Virus record (IMG/VR): IMGVR_UViG_3300005613_000121
Location: 1 to 44,598 of that record
DNA from: a virus
DNA length: 44,598 nucleotides
Reading direction: 5' to 3' (one strand)
The stretch's first letter is position 1. Every line of letters starts with the position of its first letter. The translations under genes were made by a program, and so were the position numbers. Shown piece by piece: positions 17,332 to 25,292 of the stretch. A model generated the notes under the pieces. That model was not told where the DNA came from, did no database searches, and was given only the letters and a program-made list of their open reading frames with translations.

Positions 17332-18954
17332 TCACTTCAATAGCTGCTGCGTAGGAACATCCCGAACTTTCAGGGACCATGTATACGTATCGCCAACAGG
17401 AGGATGCAGAGGAAGATTGACAATCTGCGATGTTGACGGATCAACAACAGCCAACCGTTTTCGTCCGTGCATATCCTTACTGATATGAGGGTGCAGGTGC
17501 GAATTCTTCTGCTTGAACCGGCTCCACAGCTGATTCCACGTCATTGAATGTGCGTTTTTCGAGTTGTAGCTGGGCCAGTACATTCCCTGCCACGCTTTGA
17601 CTGCATCTGATTGCTGACGCTTCTTCTTAATCGGGCACCCGTCCATACGCTTCAGTGTACCGTCCAACTGCACGACGGTACGGCTGCTCCGGACATGTGT
17701 ATGTCCACACTGGTGACATGTCGGCCCTGACAGCCGTACGTAATGGCATTTCGGGCAAGTGATGCCAGCCAGTTCGGTCTCGCCCTGCTCCATTCGGGAG
17801 ACACGCTCTTCTCGTATCTCTTTTGACGACAATCCTACCTGCCAGTCCCGATCCTCATTGATCGACCCGTGCCTCCACACATTTCCGCCATGATCATTCA
17901 TGCATGTGTGGTCCATTGAAGGGTGCGCTCTCTGCAATCTTCCTGCCGCCTGCAGGTACGTCTTTACGCTTCCGAACATGCAGGCAAGAGAGCAAAAATG
18001 TAGCTCGGGAAGATCCAAGCCCTCTGTCAAGACAAATCTATTACATAGCATCTTGATCTCACCGGCTCGAACACGGTCAAATAGGCTCTGCCGATTGTGA
18101 TTATTGGACGCCTCAACAATGGGAGCGCCAGACTTTTCGTCTCGGCCCAAATAGATCTGCTTGGCATCGATATGGGCCGCCGAAATGCCTGCTCCAAGAA
18201 ACTCGTCACAGAAATATTTTGACCCCTCTACGCTGGGACCAAACAATATCCCCGGCATCTGAAAGGGGTTGTTCTTGCGATAGTTTGAAAGCACCCGTCC
18301 AAATATGGTGGGTATGAGCATTCTCTGCTCAACATCCTTCTCAACGAACTCCCCGTTACTGGCCCTGCGAATTCCTTTTGAGTCAGGCTCGTCAGGAGCA
18401 AACTCCCAACATGGAAGATGTGCCCCAGTCGCCCTCAGTTCTGAGTTATTTGTAATGACTACCAGGTCGTCAAAGAGATGCCAAAGGTCAACAGGAGTCG
18501 CAGTGTACCCGACAACTGCTGCGCCTCTCCCAATATGATGATCAATGATTTTCTGGGTCGTAGATGCCGTGTACCCATGGGCCTCATCAATCAGCACTAG
18601 GTCTGCATCGTGAAGATTCCAGCGAGGATTCTTCTTCATGCAACGCGCAGCTTCAGTCTGCCACATTGATATTTGGACATTCTGATTCAGGTCAGGCTCG
18701 TGTCCCGATGCTCGAATGCCGTGGGCAATATTCTGCTTCTTCAAAACTTCAGATAACTGCGGGATCAGAACCGAACGGTGAGTGTAAAGAGAGACCCTCC
18801 AGCCTCTCTTTACTGCCTCCTGGATATCCATCGTTATGGAATATCCTTTTCCCGCTCCGGTTGGAGCAGTTGTACAGATTCGTTTTTGTCCAGAATCGAT
18901 CTTACTGAAGATCTCATTGTGTCCATTCTGCTGGTATGGACGCGGAGTAAGCAC
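17332..18954 (-). CDS. SF2 DEAH-box helicase with zinc ribbon
   Basis: The start is set at GTG 18954 (LTPRPYQQNG, the Q-motif-like opening), which has GAGG upstream; a TTG at 18990 is in frame. Helicase motifs in order are TAPTGAGKG (Walker A), LVLIDEAHGY (DEAH), VVGYTATP (motif III) and LQAAGRLQRAHP (motif VI). After motif VI comes a four-Cys zinc ribbon, CPKCHYVRLSGPTCHQCGH, which is less usual. Architecture and length resemble phage UvsW/RAD25-type branch-migration or replication-restart helicases. It is in the same strand block as ParB-like and Rad52-like genes, fitting a recombination role. Confidence 0.87.
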   Translation of the reverse strand: MLTPRPYQQNGHNEIFSKIDSGQKRICTTAPTGAGKGYSITMDIQEAVKRGWRVSLYTHRSVLIPQLSEVLKKQNIAHGIRASGHEPDLNQNVQISMWQTEAARCMKKNPRWNLHDADLVLIDEAHGYTASTTQKIIDHHIGRGAAVVGYTATPVDLWHLFDDLVVITNNSELRATGAHLPCWEFAPDEPDSKGIRRASNGEFVEKDVEQRMLIPTIFGRVLSNYRKNNPFQMPGILFGPSVEGSKYFCDEFLGAGISAAHIDAKQIYLGRDEKSGAPIVEASNNHNRQSLFDRVRAGEIKMLCNRFVLTEGLDLPELHFCSLACMFGSVKTYLQAAGRLQRAHPSMDHTCMNDHGGNVWRHGSINEDRDWQVGLSSKEIREERVSRMEQGETELAGITCPKCHYVRLSGPTCHQCGHTHVRSSRTVVQLDGTLKRMDGCPIKKKRQQSDAVKAWQGMYWPSYNSKNAHSMTWNQLWSRFKQKNSHLHPHISKDMHGRKRLAVVDPSTSQIVNLPLHPPVGDTYTWSLKVRDVPTQQLLK

Positions 18955-19066
18955 TGAGTCACCTCGCCATTCTAATTTGGATGTACACAATACACACAGC
19001 GATAAGGATGATGGAGAAAAGACGAATCAGCCATGCGTCAAGCTGACACGTGAGCTGAATCCGAAA

Positions 19067-19324
19067 TCATTCGTCAGCCTCTGAGGATCCCTCTGCATGG
19101 AATTCATCCCACAGCTTTTCTCGCAGGACGAGTTCAATATCGGATACCCCGACTATAAAACAAGTGCCATCTGGCCCTGATTGCTGCTCTTCAAACGCAG
19201 CCGGATCCGGAAACGCGCCCAGAAGGAGATCATCGCTGAGGCTCATCAGTACTTTATGTTTGCGGCACAACTCTACCATATCGCCAATGAAGTCGGCACA
19301 TCGATCCGCAACGTCTTCTTTCAT
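19067..19324 (-). CDS. Hypothetical small acidic protein
   Basis: An 85-residue protein starting at 19324, a few bases after the ParB-like gene. The N-terminal half is helical (VADRCADFIGDMVELCRKHKVLMSL). The second half has GTCFIVGVSDIELVLREKLWDEF, and the end is acidic (EGSSEADE). No membrane segment and no known family. The start is supported by spacing to the upstream stop rather than by a strong ribosome-binding site. Confidence 0.55.
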   Translation of the reverse strand: MKEDVADRCADFIGDMVELCRKHKVLMSLSDDLLLGAFPDPAAFEEQQSGPDGTCFIVGVSDIELVLREKLWDEFHAEGSSEADE

Positions 19325-19336
19325 TAGATATTCCTC

Positions 19337-20104
19337 TCACTCTCCGAGTAGTTCGGCATTTTCCCATTCCTGAACAACATCGCTGATATGATTGATGTTG
19401 TCCTTCAGTTCCTCTGACCATTTGTTGGGAGTGGTCTCATTCTCGATGTCTCCCACGGCACGAGACAGCTGCCCAATCAGCTTATGCACCTTCTGGAATC
19501 TTCCAGACATGCCCTGCGGACGACTTCGCGTTGGGCCATTCTGAAGAGTCTCTTTTAAGCGAGTCGTGTCTCCCGTTGCTGCAGCTTCTTTCACGACCTG
19601 TGCCGGAATATCGGACTCAAGGATCTCATCTTTGAGCCCTTCTTCCAGTTCATCGCAGGCATCTACGGCATCGGACAGGGCTTTAGCGTGCCTCACCTTG
19701 CTGGAGGACATGTTCTGCTCGTCAGCTACCGCAGCAGCACCTTTCGCTTCAGCCTGCTTACCAATCTGATAGGCCTGAATCAGCTTCTCATTGTTACGCC
19801 GGAATGCCTGGTGTCGCCTGATCCAGTCGACAACAACCTCTTCTGATTCTCCAGAAAGCTCAATGACCTCTGTCATCTTTGGAGGATCGTCGAAGATATC
19901 TGGACGTCGCCTGTAGATGTCCAGGCGGGTGTAGCCATCAACTACGATTGGTGTCCCCAGCTCATCCATGTGATACAGGATGGGCATCAGGCATTGCCGT
20001 GAAGACTCAATGAGAGATTCCAGCCCAGCAACCTCTGACTCCGTTGGCGGAGCCAGCGCTTCGCGGAAGACTTTTGACTCTACAAGACTTTCGATGCTAT
20101 TCAT
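19337..20104 (-). CDS. ParB/Spo0J-like protein
   Basis: GGAGG lies 8 nt before the ATG, which overlaps the Rad52-like gene by 8 nt. Near residue 50, PIVVDGYTRLDIYRRRP matches the GxxR-type motif of ParB N-terminal nuclease/CTPase domains (VDGxxR). It is followed by a helical region with WIRRHQAFRRNNEKLIQAYQ and AAAVADEQNMSSSKVRHAKAL, a helix-turn-helix-like stretch of the ParB type. The C-terminus is a long coiled helix. In phage such proteins act in DNA binding, segregation or transcription control. No ParA partner is seen, so partition is unlikely. Confidence 0.8.
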   Translation of the reverse strand: MNSIESLVESKVFREALAPPTESEVAGLESLIESSRQCLMPILYHMDELGTPIVVDGYTRLDIYRRRPDIFDDPPKMTEVIELSGESEEVVVDWIRRHQAFRRNNEKLIQAYQIGKQAEAKGAAAVADEQNMSSSKVRHAKALSDAVDACDELEEGLKDEILESDIPAQVVKEAAATGDTTRLKETLQNGPTRSRPQGMSGRFQKVHKLIGQLSRAVGDIENETTPNKWSEELKDNINHISDVVQEWENAELLGE

Positions 20105-21044
20105 TCAGGGAGTCCTCCACAGATTTGAGAAGCATGGTCAGCTGATCCATCTCGTTCTTGTCGATACTGCCATCGGCGAACTTCTGGCCAATGTATTCCT
20201 TAGCCATTCCAAGCCGATTAACGATCTCCATCCGGTCCTCTTCGCTCTGTGCCAGAGACGCTTTATTACGAAGGTCTGTCACTTTACCAACCAGCTTCTT
20301 CATTAGCTCGTTGGATTGAGGCGCAGAGATCTTTTCAGGCTCCGACAGCTTCTGGGCTGGCATTACCTCAGAAGAGGCTTTCAGTGGATACTTATCATCC
20401 ATCAGATGATACCACTGATCGCCTTCGTACCCTTCAGGCAGCATTTCCGGCGGAAGCAATGGCGGCAGCCACTTAACTTTGTTCCCGGCAATGTACTCAA
20501 CCTTTTTCGAGTACTGGCAACGGGCGTCTTTCATCTCGGCGAAGTTGCTATCAACTCCGTACAGATACCGTCCAATTCCCCATGGAACTCCGGCACGCTT
20601 CCATGCACTGGAGATGCCGCCTTTGTAAGGCTCGACGGCAGTTGTATCAGCGCCATCGTACCGAGACACCCATTCTCCGTTGATTTTGATCTGGATGCCA
20701 AGGTTGAAGCCCAGCAGACAGTTCTCCTGAGTGTCAAAAGCATTTTCGAGCACAGACAGGTCTGAGGATTTGTGACTGAAGCCTATATCCTCCTGCCCAG
20801 TCTTGTGGTTGTAGATCTTCCCTTTGTACAGGGTCAGGGTTCCGTAGACCGGAATCGGCTCTGTGTTCCGCCAGTTTTCCGGCCCGACAACTTCGTCCAG
20901 GCGATCAAACACGTCTCGTGCCGTCACATACACCAGTACCATCGCCCACGGATTGTTCCTGTCGCGGCTTTTTCGCTGGATTCTCCATTCCAGCTGATCC
21001 GGACGGAACGGCTTTCCCAGGTCTTTCAAATCAAAATCGGCCAT
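20097..21044 (-). CDS. Rad52/Rad22-type ssDNA annealing protein
   Basis: The start is at ATG 21044 with GGAGAAAA upstream. The N-terminal domain reads RPDQLEWRIQRKSR, WAMVLVYVTARDVFDRLDEV and PENWR, which is the beta-beta-beta-alpha core of Rad52/Rad22 (also DdrA and phage Redbeta relatives). GISSAWKRAGVPWGIGRYLY is the conserved helix that packs on the ssDNA groove. After about residue 200 a Pro-rich linker leads to a helical C-terminus. It would anneal complementary strands during phage recombination. Coupling to the ParB-like gene and proximity to an SF2 helicase agree with that. Confidence 0.87.
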   Translation of the reverse strand: MADFDLKDLGKPFRPDQLEWRIQRKSRDRNNPWAMVLVYVTARDVFDRLDEVVGPENWRNTEPIPVYGTLTLYKGKIYNHKTGQEDIGFSHKSSDLSVLENAFDTQENCLLGFNLGIQIKINGEWVSRYDGADTTAVEPYKGGISSAWKRAGVPWGIGRYLYGVDSNFAEMKDARCQYSKKVEYIAGNKVKWLPPLLPPEMLPEGYEGDQWYHLMDDKYPLKASSEVMPAQKLSEPEKISAPQSNELMKKLVGKVTDLRNKASLAQSEEDRMEIVNRLGMAKEYIGQKFADGSIDKNEMDQLTMLLKSVEDSLNE

Positions 21045-21062
21045 CAATTTTCTCCATTCTGG

Positions 21063-21995
21063 TCATTTTGCCCCCAGGGCATTCAATACGTTGTCAGCCC
21101 AATGCGACATTGTGAAGTTGTTTTCCCAGTTCTTGAGTGATCGCTTTGGCCCTGAACCGTTCGTAGCCAGTTCCGCCAGAGACAGCAGTTCCGGCTCAAG
21201 CTCTCTAGCGTACCCAGAATCAACGCACAGCTTGTTTGCACGATCCCGATCGATCCATTGCAGATACGGAACTCCAGCGAGAAACGGGCACAGGGGAGCG
21301 TCAGAGATGACTGTGCAGCCCGCAGCCAGTCCTTCGTGTATTTTCGCCAGAGGATACTTGTAGCGACTACTGCAGCAGATCAGGACCTTCACCTGAGACA
21401 GCCAGTCCATGTAGTCCTCGTACTGCCCCATCACATTCGTGATACGATAGCCCGGGTGAGGCCTGACGGTGCAAATTCCTGATTTTGCGAAACTTGTCCG
21501 AATTGGGTAGATCTCCCGGCTAATGACACCGCAGAGGCCAATGTCAATAGGACGGTCGCTGTAGGATCTGTTCCCATTTGGGTTCTCAGGAGCGCAGTGA
21601 TGGATCAGATGGCACCGTATTCCCATTCGGGATAGCTCGCTCAGCCACAGGGCGTAATCACCAGCATGGTGAAAGAAGACATCCGTTGCTTTTGCGGCCT
21701 CGATATCATCCAGCGTCTTCTTGCGATCGTTCGCCTCATTGAATATGCAGGCAACAGGACAATTAACATGCTCCAGGCCCATCACGTTTTCTGTCTTGTA
21801 GGCGATAATGGCGAGAGGATCGTGCTGCACCAGCCAGTCTCGCACATCGTTTGAGGCAGGCCAGTCTTCCCATCCGGGCCCAGTCACCCGCACAGAACAT
21901 CCTGCATGAGACAGGGACTCAACATACAGCCTGCGCCCAACGGACATCTTGCTCTCGTAGAGCTTCTTAGGCGTAACATACACAATGTCAGTCAT
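21063..21995 (-). CDS. GT-B glycosyltransferase (CgeB-like)
   Basis: The ATG at 21995 overlaps the preceding gene by 8 nt and has GGAG upstream. The first strand and helix are DIVYVTPKKLYESKMSVGRRLYVE. The C-terminal half has DIGLCGVISREIYPIRTSF, VRPHPGYRI and LAKIHEGLAAGCTVISDAPLCP, the donor-site region of GT-B enzymes of the CgeB/DUF3880 kind. It is cytoplasmic with no signal peptide. It stands apart from the two GT-B genes at 11.6-13.6 kb, but on the same strand. Confidence 0.75.
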   Translation of the reverse strand: MTDIVYVTPKKLYESKMSVGRRLYVESLSHAGCSVRVTGPGWEDWPASNDVRDWLVQHDPLAIIAYKTENVMGLEHVNCPVACIFNEANDRKKTLDDIEAAKATDVFFHHAGDYALWLSELSRMGIRCHLIHHCAPENPNGNRSYSDRPIDIGLCGVISREIYPIRTSFAKSGICTVRPHPGYRITNVMGQYEDYMDWLSQVKVLICCSSRYKYPLAKIHEGLAAGCTVISDAPLCPFLAGVPYLQWIDRDRANKLCVDSGYARELEPELLSLAELATNGSGPKRSLKNWENNFTMSHWADNVLNALGAK

Positions 21996-22317
21996 GTTCT
22001 ACTCCATCACAAAACTCGTAGAAGGACCCACCTATTGCATGCCTTCGCATCTGATATATCGGGCCGTTGGGCAACGAGTCAAAAACTCGACACAGACTTA
22101 CCCGGCCTTTTCCTTTCCGGCTATGCATAGAGACCAGGCAGGACAGTTCATCGCTCCGACATGCAGTAACACTAACTGGAGAATGCTCTGTCGAAAATTC
22201 TTCCGATTTCCCTACAGTCCCGTATGACCGCAAGTGCCAATTCAGGGCACTCTCAATGTCATTGCACTTGTACCCCACAACTGTCTCTGGTCGGGAATGG
22301 CGAATCTCAATCAGCAT
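21988..22317 (-). CDS. Hypothetical protein
   Basis: Start at 22317 (MLIEIRHSRPETVVGYKC) with GGGAG upstream and an 11-nt +1-phase overlap with the preceding gene. The 109-residue protein has an opening strand-turn-strand, a middle helix-like ESALNWHLRSYG and a basic stretch SRKGKGRVSLCRVF. No family recognised. The end overlaps the CgeB-like glycosyltransferase by 8 nt. Confidence 0.55.
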   Translation of the reverse strand: MLIEIRHSRPETVVGYKCNDIESALNWHLRSYGTVGKSEEFSTEHSPVSVTACRSDELSCLVSMHSRKGKGRVSLCRVFDSLPNGPIYQMRRHAIGGSFYEFCDGVEHD

Positions 22318-22627
22318 TGGCCATCTCCCGTGCTGCGGACATGCACAATCCGATATCATGCTGCTCAGCGACAGTCAGCTCACGTCCCATCAGAAGCGGA
22401 ATGACCATGTCTCCCAGTTGAAGGCAGGTGTTAAACGTCCTCTCCTCCTGCTCTTCGGTAAGTGGGTCTTTTCCAGCTTCCCGGTCCCGCTGGATGTTGT
22501 CTACGACTTTTCGAGTGGCAGCCCATGTGGACTTTAAGGCAGCCCATACTTTGCTTCTCTCGGGGTATCTTTCAGACATCCCATTTGGCCCAAGGTGCCA
22601 GTCCTCAAACGTCTCGTATCGAAACAT
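22307..22627 (-). CDS. Hypothetical helical protein
   Basis: The frame is open further upstream, but ATG 22627 (MFRYETFEDWHLG) has GGAGAC before it and gives a coherent 106-residue protein. It is helical and charged: KVWAALKSTWAATRKVVDNI, LTEEQEERTFNTCLQLGDMVIPLLMG, and a closing helix. No known family. It is the first gene of the minus-strand block; the 109 bp to the divergent protease gene must hold the promoters of both directions, but no clear consensus promoter could be read. Confidence 0.6.
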   Translation of the reverse strand: MFRYETFEDWHLGPNGMSERYPERSKVWAALKSTWAATRKVVDNIQRDREAGKDPLTEEQEERTFNTCLQLGDMVIPLLMGRELTVAEQHDIGLCMSAAREMANAD

Positions 22628-22736
22628 GCTGTCTCCATTTGAATTGAATTTGTCATTGTCAGGGCATTTGCCGGACGGTATCCTTTGACATGGCCGAAGG
22701 CAATAGCCGTGCCTGGAAATCTCAAGGATTCCTGAA

Positions 22737-24044
22737 ATGCGATATCTGTTTCTCGTTCTGTTCCTGCTCAGTGCGAGCGTATACGCTGAAGATCTTCCTG
22801 CTCTCAACGTAGATGTGGTTGGCGAATACGATTTCAGGAATTCTGAAACCGCGAAAGCTGTCATCAATACCGAGAATTGCTCCGGCACCATCATCGTTAA
22901 AGGCAAGGAACGATCCTACGGAGTTTCTGCTGCCCATTGCGGTGTTGTCGATGGGACATTCCAGTTCTGGACTCGTTCTGGAAAATCCGGACATGCCCGT
23001 TGGGTGGCGATTGATCGAGACTACGACCTCGGCCTCTTCGTCTGCTACACCAGGGACATCGACACTGTTGTCCCTGTGCTTGACCCGCTCCCTGACAGTC
23101 CTGTATGGCTGGCTGCAGGATATCCTGCAGACTCGAAAGGGACTCAGGAGCGAAAGAAGCTTCAGTTTACCGACGTGAAAGACATTCAGGATGCGACGAC
23201 GAAGCGGCAGGTCAAAGATCGTAGCGGTTTTCGTATCCTGGACGGGCACTTTGCTGGCGGTGACTCTGGAGGTGCTATTATTGCTGTTCGCTCTCAGGCT
23301 GGCATTGAGGGGCTTGTCGGAGTTATCTCTCATGGGAAAGACGATGAGTTTATCCGTGCCAGTTCCCATCGGAGCCTTGTGCGTTTTCTTCGCGATAATG
23401 ACGCTAAGATGGCTCCTGATTGCCGTGGACGATGGTGCTACGAGTGGACAGAGCCAGATCCCTCGGACAAAGTCCCGGATCAGGTTCCCCCGCCGCCCGA
23501 AGGTGGACTGCGTGGCCGTGGTCAGCATGATCTTCCTGTTTGGATCGACTCTGACAGGGAACGTGCTCAGATAATTGTCGACCTGATTGATCGCATCAAG
23601 AAGCTCGAAGAGCGTCCCGCTGGAGATACCGAACTCTCTGATCAGGTTAATGATGCGCTGTCCGACATGGATAAGAGATACGCAAAAAAGATTGAAGCGT
23701 TGGAGAAAAACATTGCAGAACTGAAAGATGCTCTTGAAAAGAGTAATCGTTTACTGCAAGATCTCAGTAATCGAAAACCGCAGCCTGGACCTGCCGGACC
23801 ACCGGGAAAAGACGGCACGGACGGAAAAGATGGGCTGCCCGGTACAGCAGGGCCAAAAGGCGATAAAGGCGATAAGGGTTCTGATGCCGTCGTCGATTAC
23901 AATGAACTCTACCGCGTTCTGATGGAGAAATTCCCTGACCGGAGAGTGATTCTTGTAAAAGACGGCACTGTCATTGACAGTGAATTGTACGGACCTGAAG
24001 ACCCCATTATTCTGGATGTGCGTAGCATCCTGAACAATAGGTAG
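22737..24044 (+). CDS. Secreted trypsin-like serine protease with coiled coil and collagen-like stalk
   Basis: AAGGA precedes the ATG. Residues 1-17 are a signal peptide (RYLFLVLFLLSASVYA). The chymotrypsin-fold domain at about 30-230 has the complete triad: H67 in VSAAHCG, D97 in RDYDLGLF, and S177 in GGDSGGAI. A Pro-rich linker follows (about 245-260), then a coiled coil (about 285-345) and a collagen-like Gly-X-Y tract (GPAGPPGKDGTDGKDGLPG onward, about 350-385). The C-terminal 50 residues look like a small trimer-type cap. This is an exported, probably trimeric, active protease. Substrate and location (virion, host surface or medium) cannot be read. It is followed by three small genes and then the terminase. 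Confidence 0.88.
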   Translation: MRYLFLVLFLLSASVYAEDLPALNVDVVGEYDFRNSETAKAVINTENCSGTIIVKGKERSYGVSAAHCGVVDGTFQFWTRSGKSGHARWVAIDRDYDLGLFVCYTRDIDTVVPVLDPLPDSPVWLAAGYPADSKGTQERKKLQFTDVKDIQDATTKRQVKDRSGFRILDGHFAGGDSGGAIIAVRSQAGIEGLVGVISHGKDDEFIRASSHRSLVRFLRDNDAKMAPDCRGRWCYEWTEPDPSDKVPDQVPPPPEGGLRGRGQHDLPVWIDSDRERAQIIVDLIDRIKKLEERPAGDTELSDQVNDALSDMDKRYAKKIEALEKNIAELKDALEKSNRLLQDLSNRKPQPGPAGPPGKDGTDGKDGLPGTAGPKGDKGDKGSDAVVDYNELYRVLMEKFPDRRVILVKDGTVIDSELYGPEDPIILDVRSILNNR

Positions 24045-24054
24045 TGAGAGAAAC

Positions 24055-24369
24055 ATGAGTGAAGCTGATCTCACTGCTAACGCTCCAGTTCATGGTGATG
24101 GAGCGGTTACAATCCTTCTTCCTGAAGAGGAACAACTGATGACGGCTCCTATTGATCTGCCGCCAAATGTTGCCGCACAGCTCCAACTGGAAAGTGTTGG
24201 CAACGTTCAGGCGAACAACCGCGATGGCCGTAACATTGCTACGGCTGCTCTTGGCGTTCTGCAGGCTGCTGCGGCTCGTAATTTTGACGAACTCGGCACG
24301 GTCGAATCTCGGGCTACCAGCGGAGTACTTGCAACACCGATTGCAGGGCCTACAACTCAGGTTGGCTAA
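24055..24369 (+). CDS. Small Ala-rich hypothetical protein
   Basis: A 104-residue protein starting 10 nt after the protease gene. It has a polar N-terminus, then [22 protein letters not shown] and an Ala-rich helix [20 protein letters not shown]. It ends in a Gly/Pro/Thr tail and is followed by a clear intrinsic terminator. There is a loose resemblance in composition and length to R-body RebB proteins, but not enough to call it one. Confidence 0.55.
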   Translation: MSEADLTANAPVHGDGAVTILLPEEEQLMTAPIDLPPNVAAQLQLESVGNVQANNRDGRNIATAALGVLQAAAARNFDELGTVESRATSGVLATPIAGPTTQVG

Positions 24370-24389
24370 GCCTACCAAGTAAGCCATTG

Positions 24390-24424
24390 GGCCTGCAGGG
24401 CATCTTTGTTCTGCGGGCCTTTTT
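24390..24424 (+). terminator. Intrinsic terminator
   Basis: A 9-bp stem (24390-24398 with 24411-24419, one G-U pair) encloses a 12-nt loop and is followed by TTTTT. It closes the transcript of the protease and the small Ala-rich gene. Confidence 0.85.
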
Positions 24425-24438
24425 AATGAGAAAGCACA

Positions 24439-24741
24439 ATGAGCGACCAGCAAGGACATCCGCTTGAAGCATCTCTCCGCAAAATAATCACGGAGAATCA
24501 TAGATACAGAGACAATTCAAACCGACAGATGGCTGACATACTCAACGCTACACTGTCTGGAGATGAGGAGAAGTTCAATGAAGCCCTCAATGGAATCATT
24601 GAAGGACTTGCCACCGGAGGCAGTGAAGGCGACGATCGAACATTGGACGAAGATGGGGAAGCTGGAGCAGCTTGGAGGAGTGATCGGGCTGGAGAGCCTG
24701 AAGATGGAGTCGGAGCGCCAGATCCGGTCGAGAACGGCTGA
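24439..24741 (+). CDS. Hypothetical small protein, 3' half overlapping next gene
   Basis: Starts at ATG 24439 right after the terminator, with GAGAAAG upstream. Residues 1-60 are helical and protein-like (LEASLRKIITENHRYRD, QMADILNATLSGDEEKFNEAL). From about residue 47 the gene overlaps 24578-25102 by 164 nt in the +1 phase, and this part is a low-information Gly/Asp/Glu tail. Function unknown. Confidence 0.55.
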   Translation: MSDQQGHPLEASLRKIITENHRYRDNSNRQMADILNATLSGDEEKFNEALNGIIEGLATGGSEGDDRTLDEDGEAGAAWRSDRAGEPEDGVGAPDPVENG

Positions 24742-25102
24742 AGAGGCCAGAGTCTGTGAGCTTCTCGGATGGAAGCCTGACGCCGCGAGCACGCAGGAGA
24801 AAGACATGGGGAATATTGTGCTGGGAGACGTCAACCACCCAGCTCCAATTATCGTGCAGCAGCCTGCTCCAGCTGCACCCGCTCCGGTAGTTCCTGAGCC
24901 TGTTGTCAAAAAGGGGCTCAGTACAGTTGCCAGTATCCTTCTGGGAATGGCAATCCCTGGCTCTATGGGTGCCGGTGCGCTGCTGAATCACTTTCTGTCT
25001 GGCGATACTGCACCAGTTCCTGTTGTCGATCGGGACACCTCCGTCGAGCTTGGACTGAGCACTCTGAGAGACCTCAATCTTCCCGGTAATCCAGATCAGT
25101 AA
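24578..25102 (+). CDS. Hypothetical protein with Ala/Pro linker and a membrane-like segment
   Basis: ATG 24578 is preferred over 24563 because GAGGAG is well placed before it. The N-terminus is helical (MESLKDLPPEAVKATIEHW, then VCELLGWKPD), the middle is an Ala/Pro linker (PAPAAPAPVVPEPV), and next comes a hydrophobic stretch, VASILLGMAIPGSMGAGALL, that could cross the membrane. The C-terminus is short and polar. The final 29 nt overlap the convergent zinc-ribbon gene. Confidence 0.55.
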   Translation: MKPSMESLKDLPPEAVKATIEHWTKMGKLEQLGGVIGLESLKMESERQIRSRTAEEARVCELLGWKPDAASTQEKDMGNIVLGDVNHPAPIIVQQPAPAAPAPVVPEPVVKKGLSTVASILLGMAIPGSMGAGALLNHFLSGDTAPVPVVDRDTSVELGLSTLRDLNLPGNPDQ

Positions 25103-25292
25103 ACTCGTCTTCCAATTCATCTGAATCATGCCCAGTCGAATCCGGCTGGGCTTTTTTATTGATCCTTGACTTATTCATCTCATCCACAGGCATGTCGTCA
25201 TAACATTGACGGCACATATCCATGTTGACGCCAACCCCCATGTATACTCGATAATATGCAGCGTCTCCACACAAGTAGCACTGGACTGCCAT
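25074..25292 (-). CDS. Small zinc-ribbon protein
   Basis: The start is at 25292 with GGGAGAGAAC before the ATG. Two Cys pairs, CYLCG and CRQCY, flank a short beta stretch (AAYYRVYMGVGVNMDM), giving a treble-clef or rubredoxin-like zinc site in a 72-residue protein with an acidic tail. Small proteins of this type are frequent in phage. Its ATG overlaps the ATG of the divergent terminase gene within the palindrome CATG, and a plus-strand terminator lies inside its coding sequence. Confidence 0.7.
   Translation of the reverse strand: MAVQCYLCGDAAYYRVYMGVGVNMDMCRQCYDDMPVDEMNKSRINKKAQPDSTGHDSDELEDEFTDLDYRED
25130..25157 (+). terminator. Intrinsic terminator inside an opposite-strand gene
   Basis: GCCCAG (25130-25135) pairs with CTGGGC (25146-25151), followed by six T. 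It ends the plus-strand transcript of gene 24578-25102. The same bases code for the C-terminal part of the minus-strand zinc-ribbon gene. Confidence 0.88.

Noticed and set aside
22628-22736. Divergent promoter pair
   Set aside because: The spacing and gene orientation require promoters here and a TTGACA is present near 22686, but no acceptable -10 element follows at the right distance, so no promoter is called.
24055-24369. R-body RebB-like protein
   Set aside because: Length and Ala-rich helix are similar, but the defining sequence pattern of RebB proteins is not visible and no other R-body genes are present.
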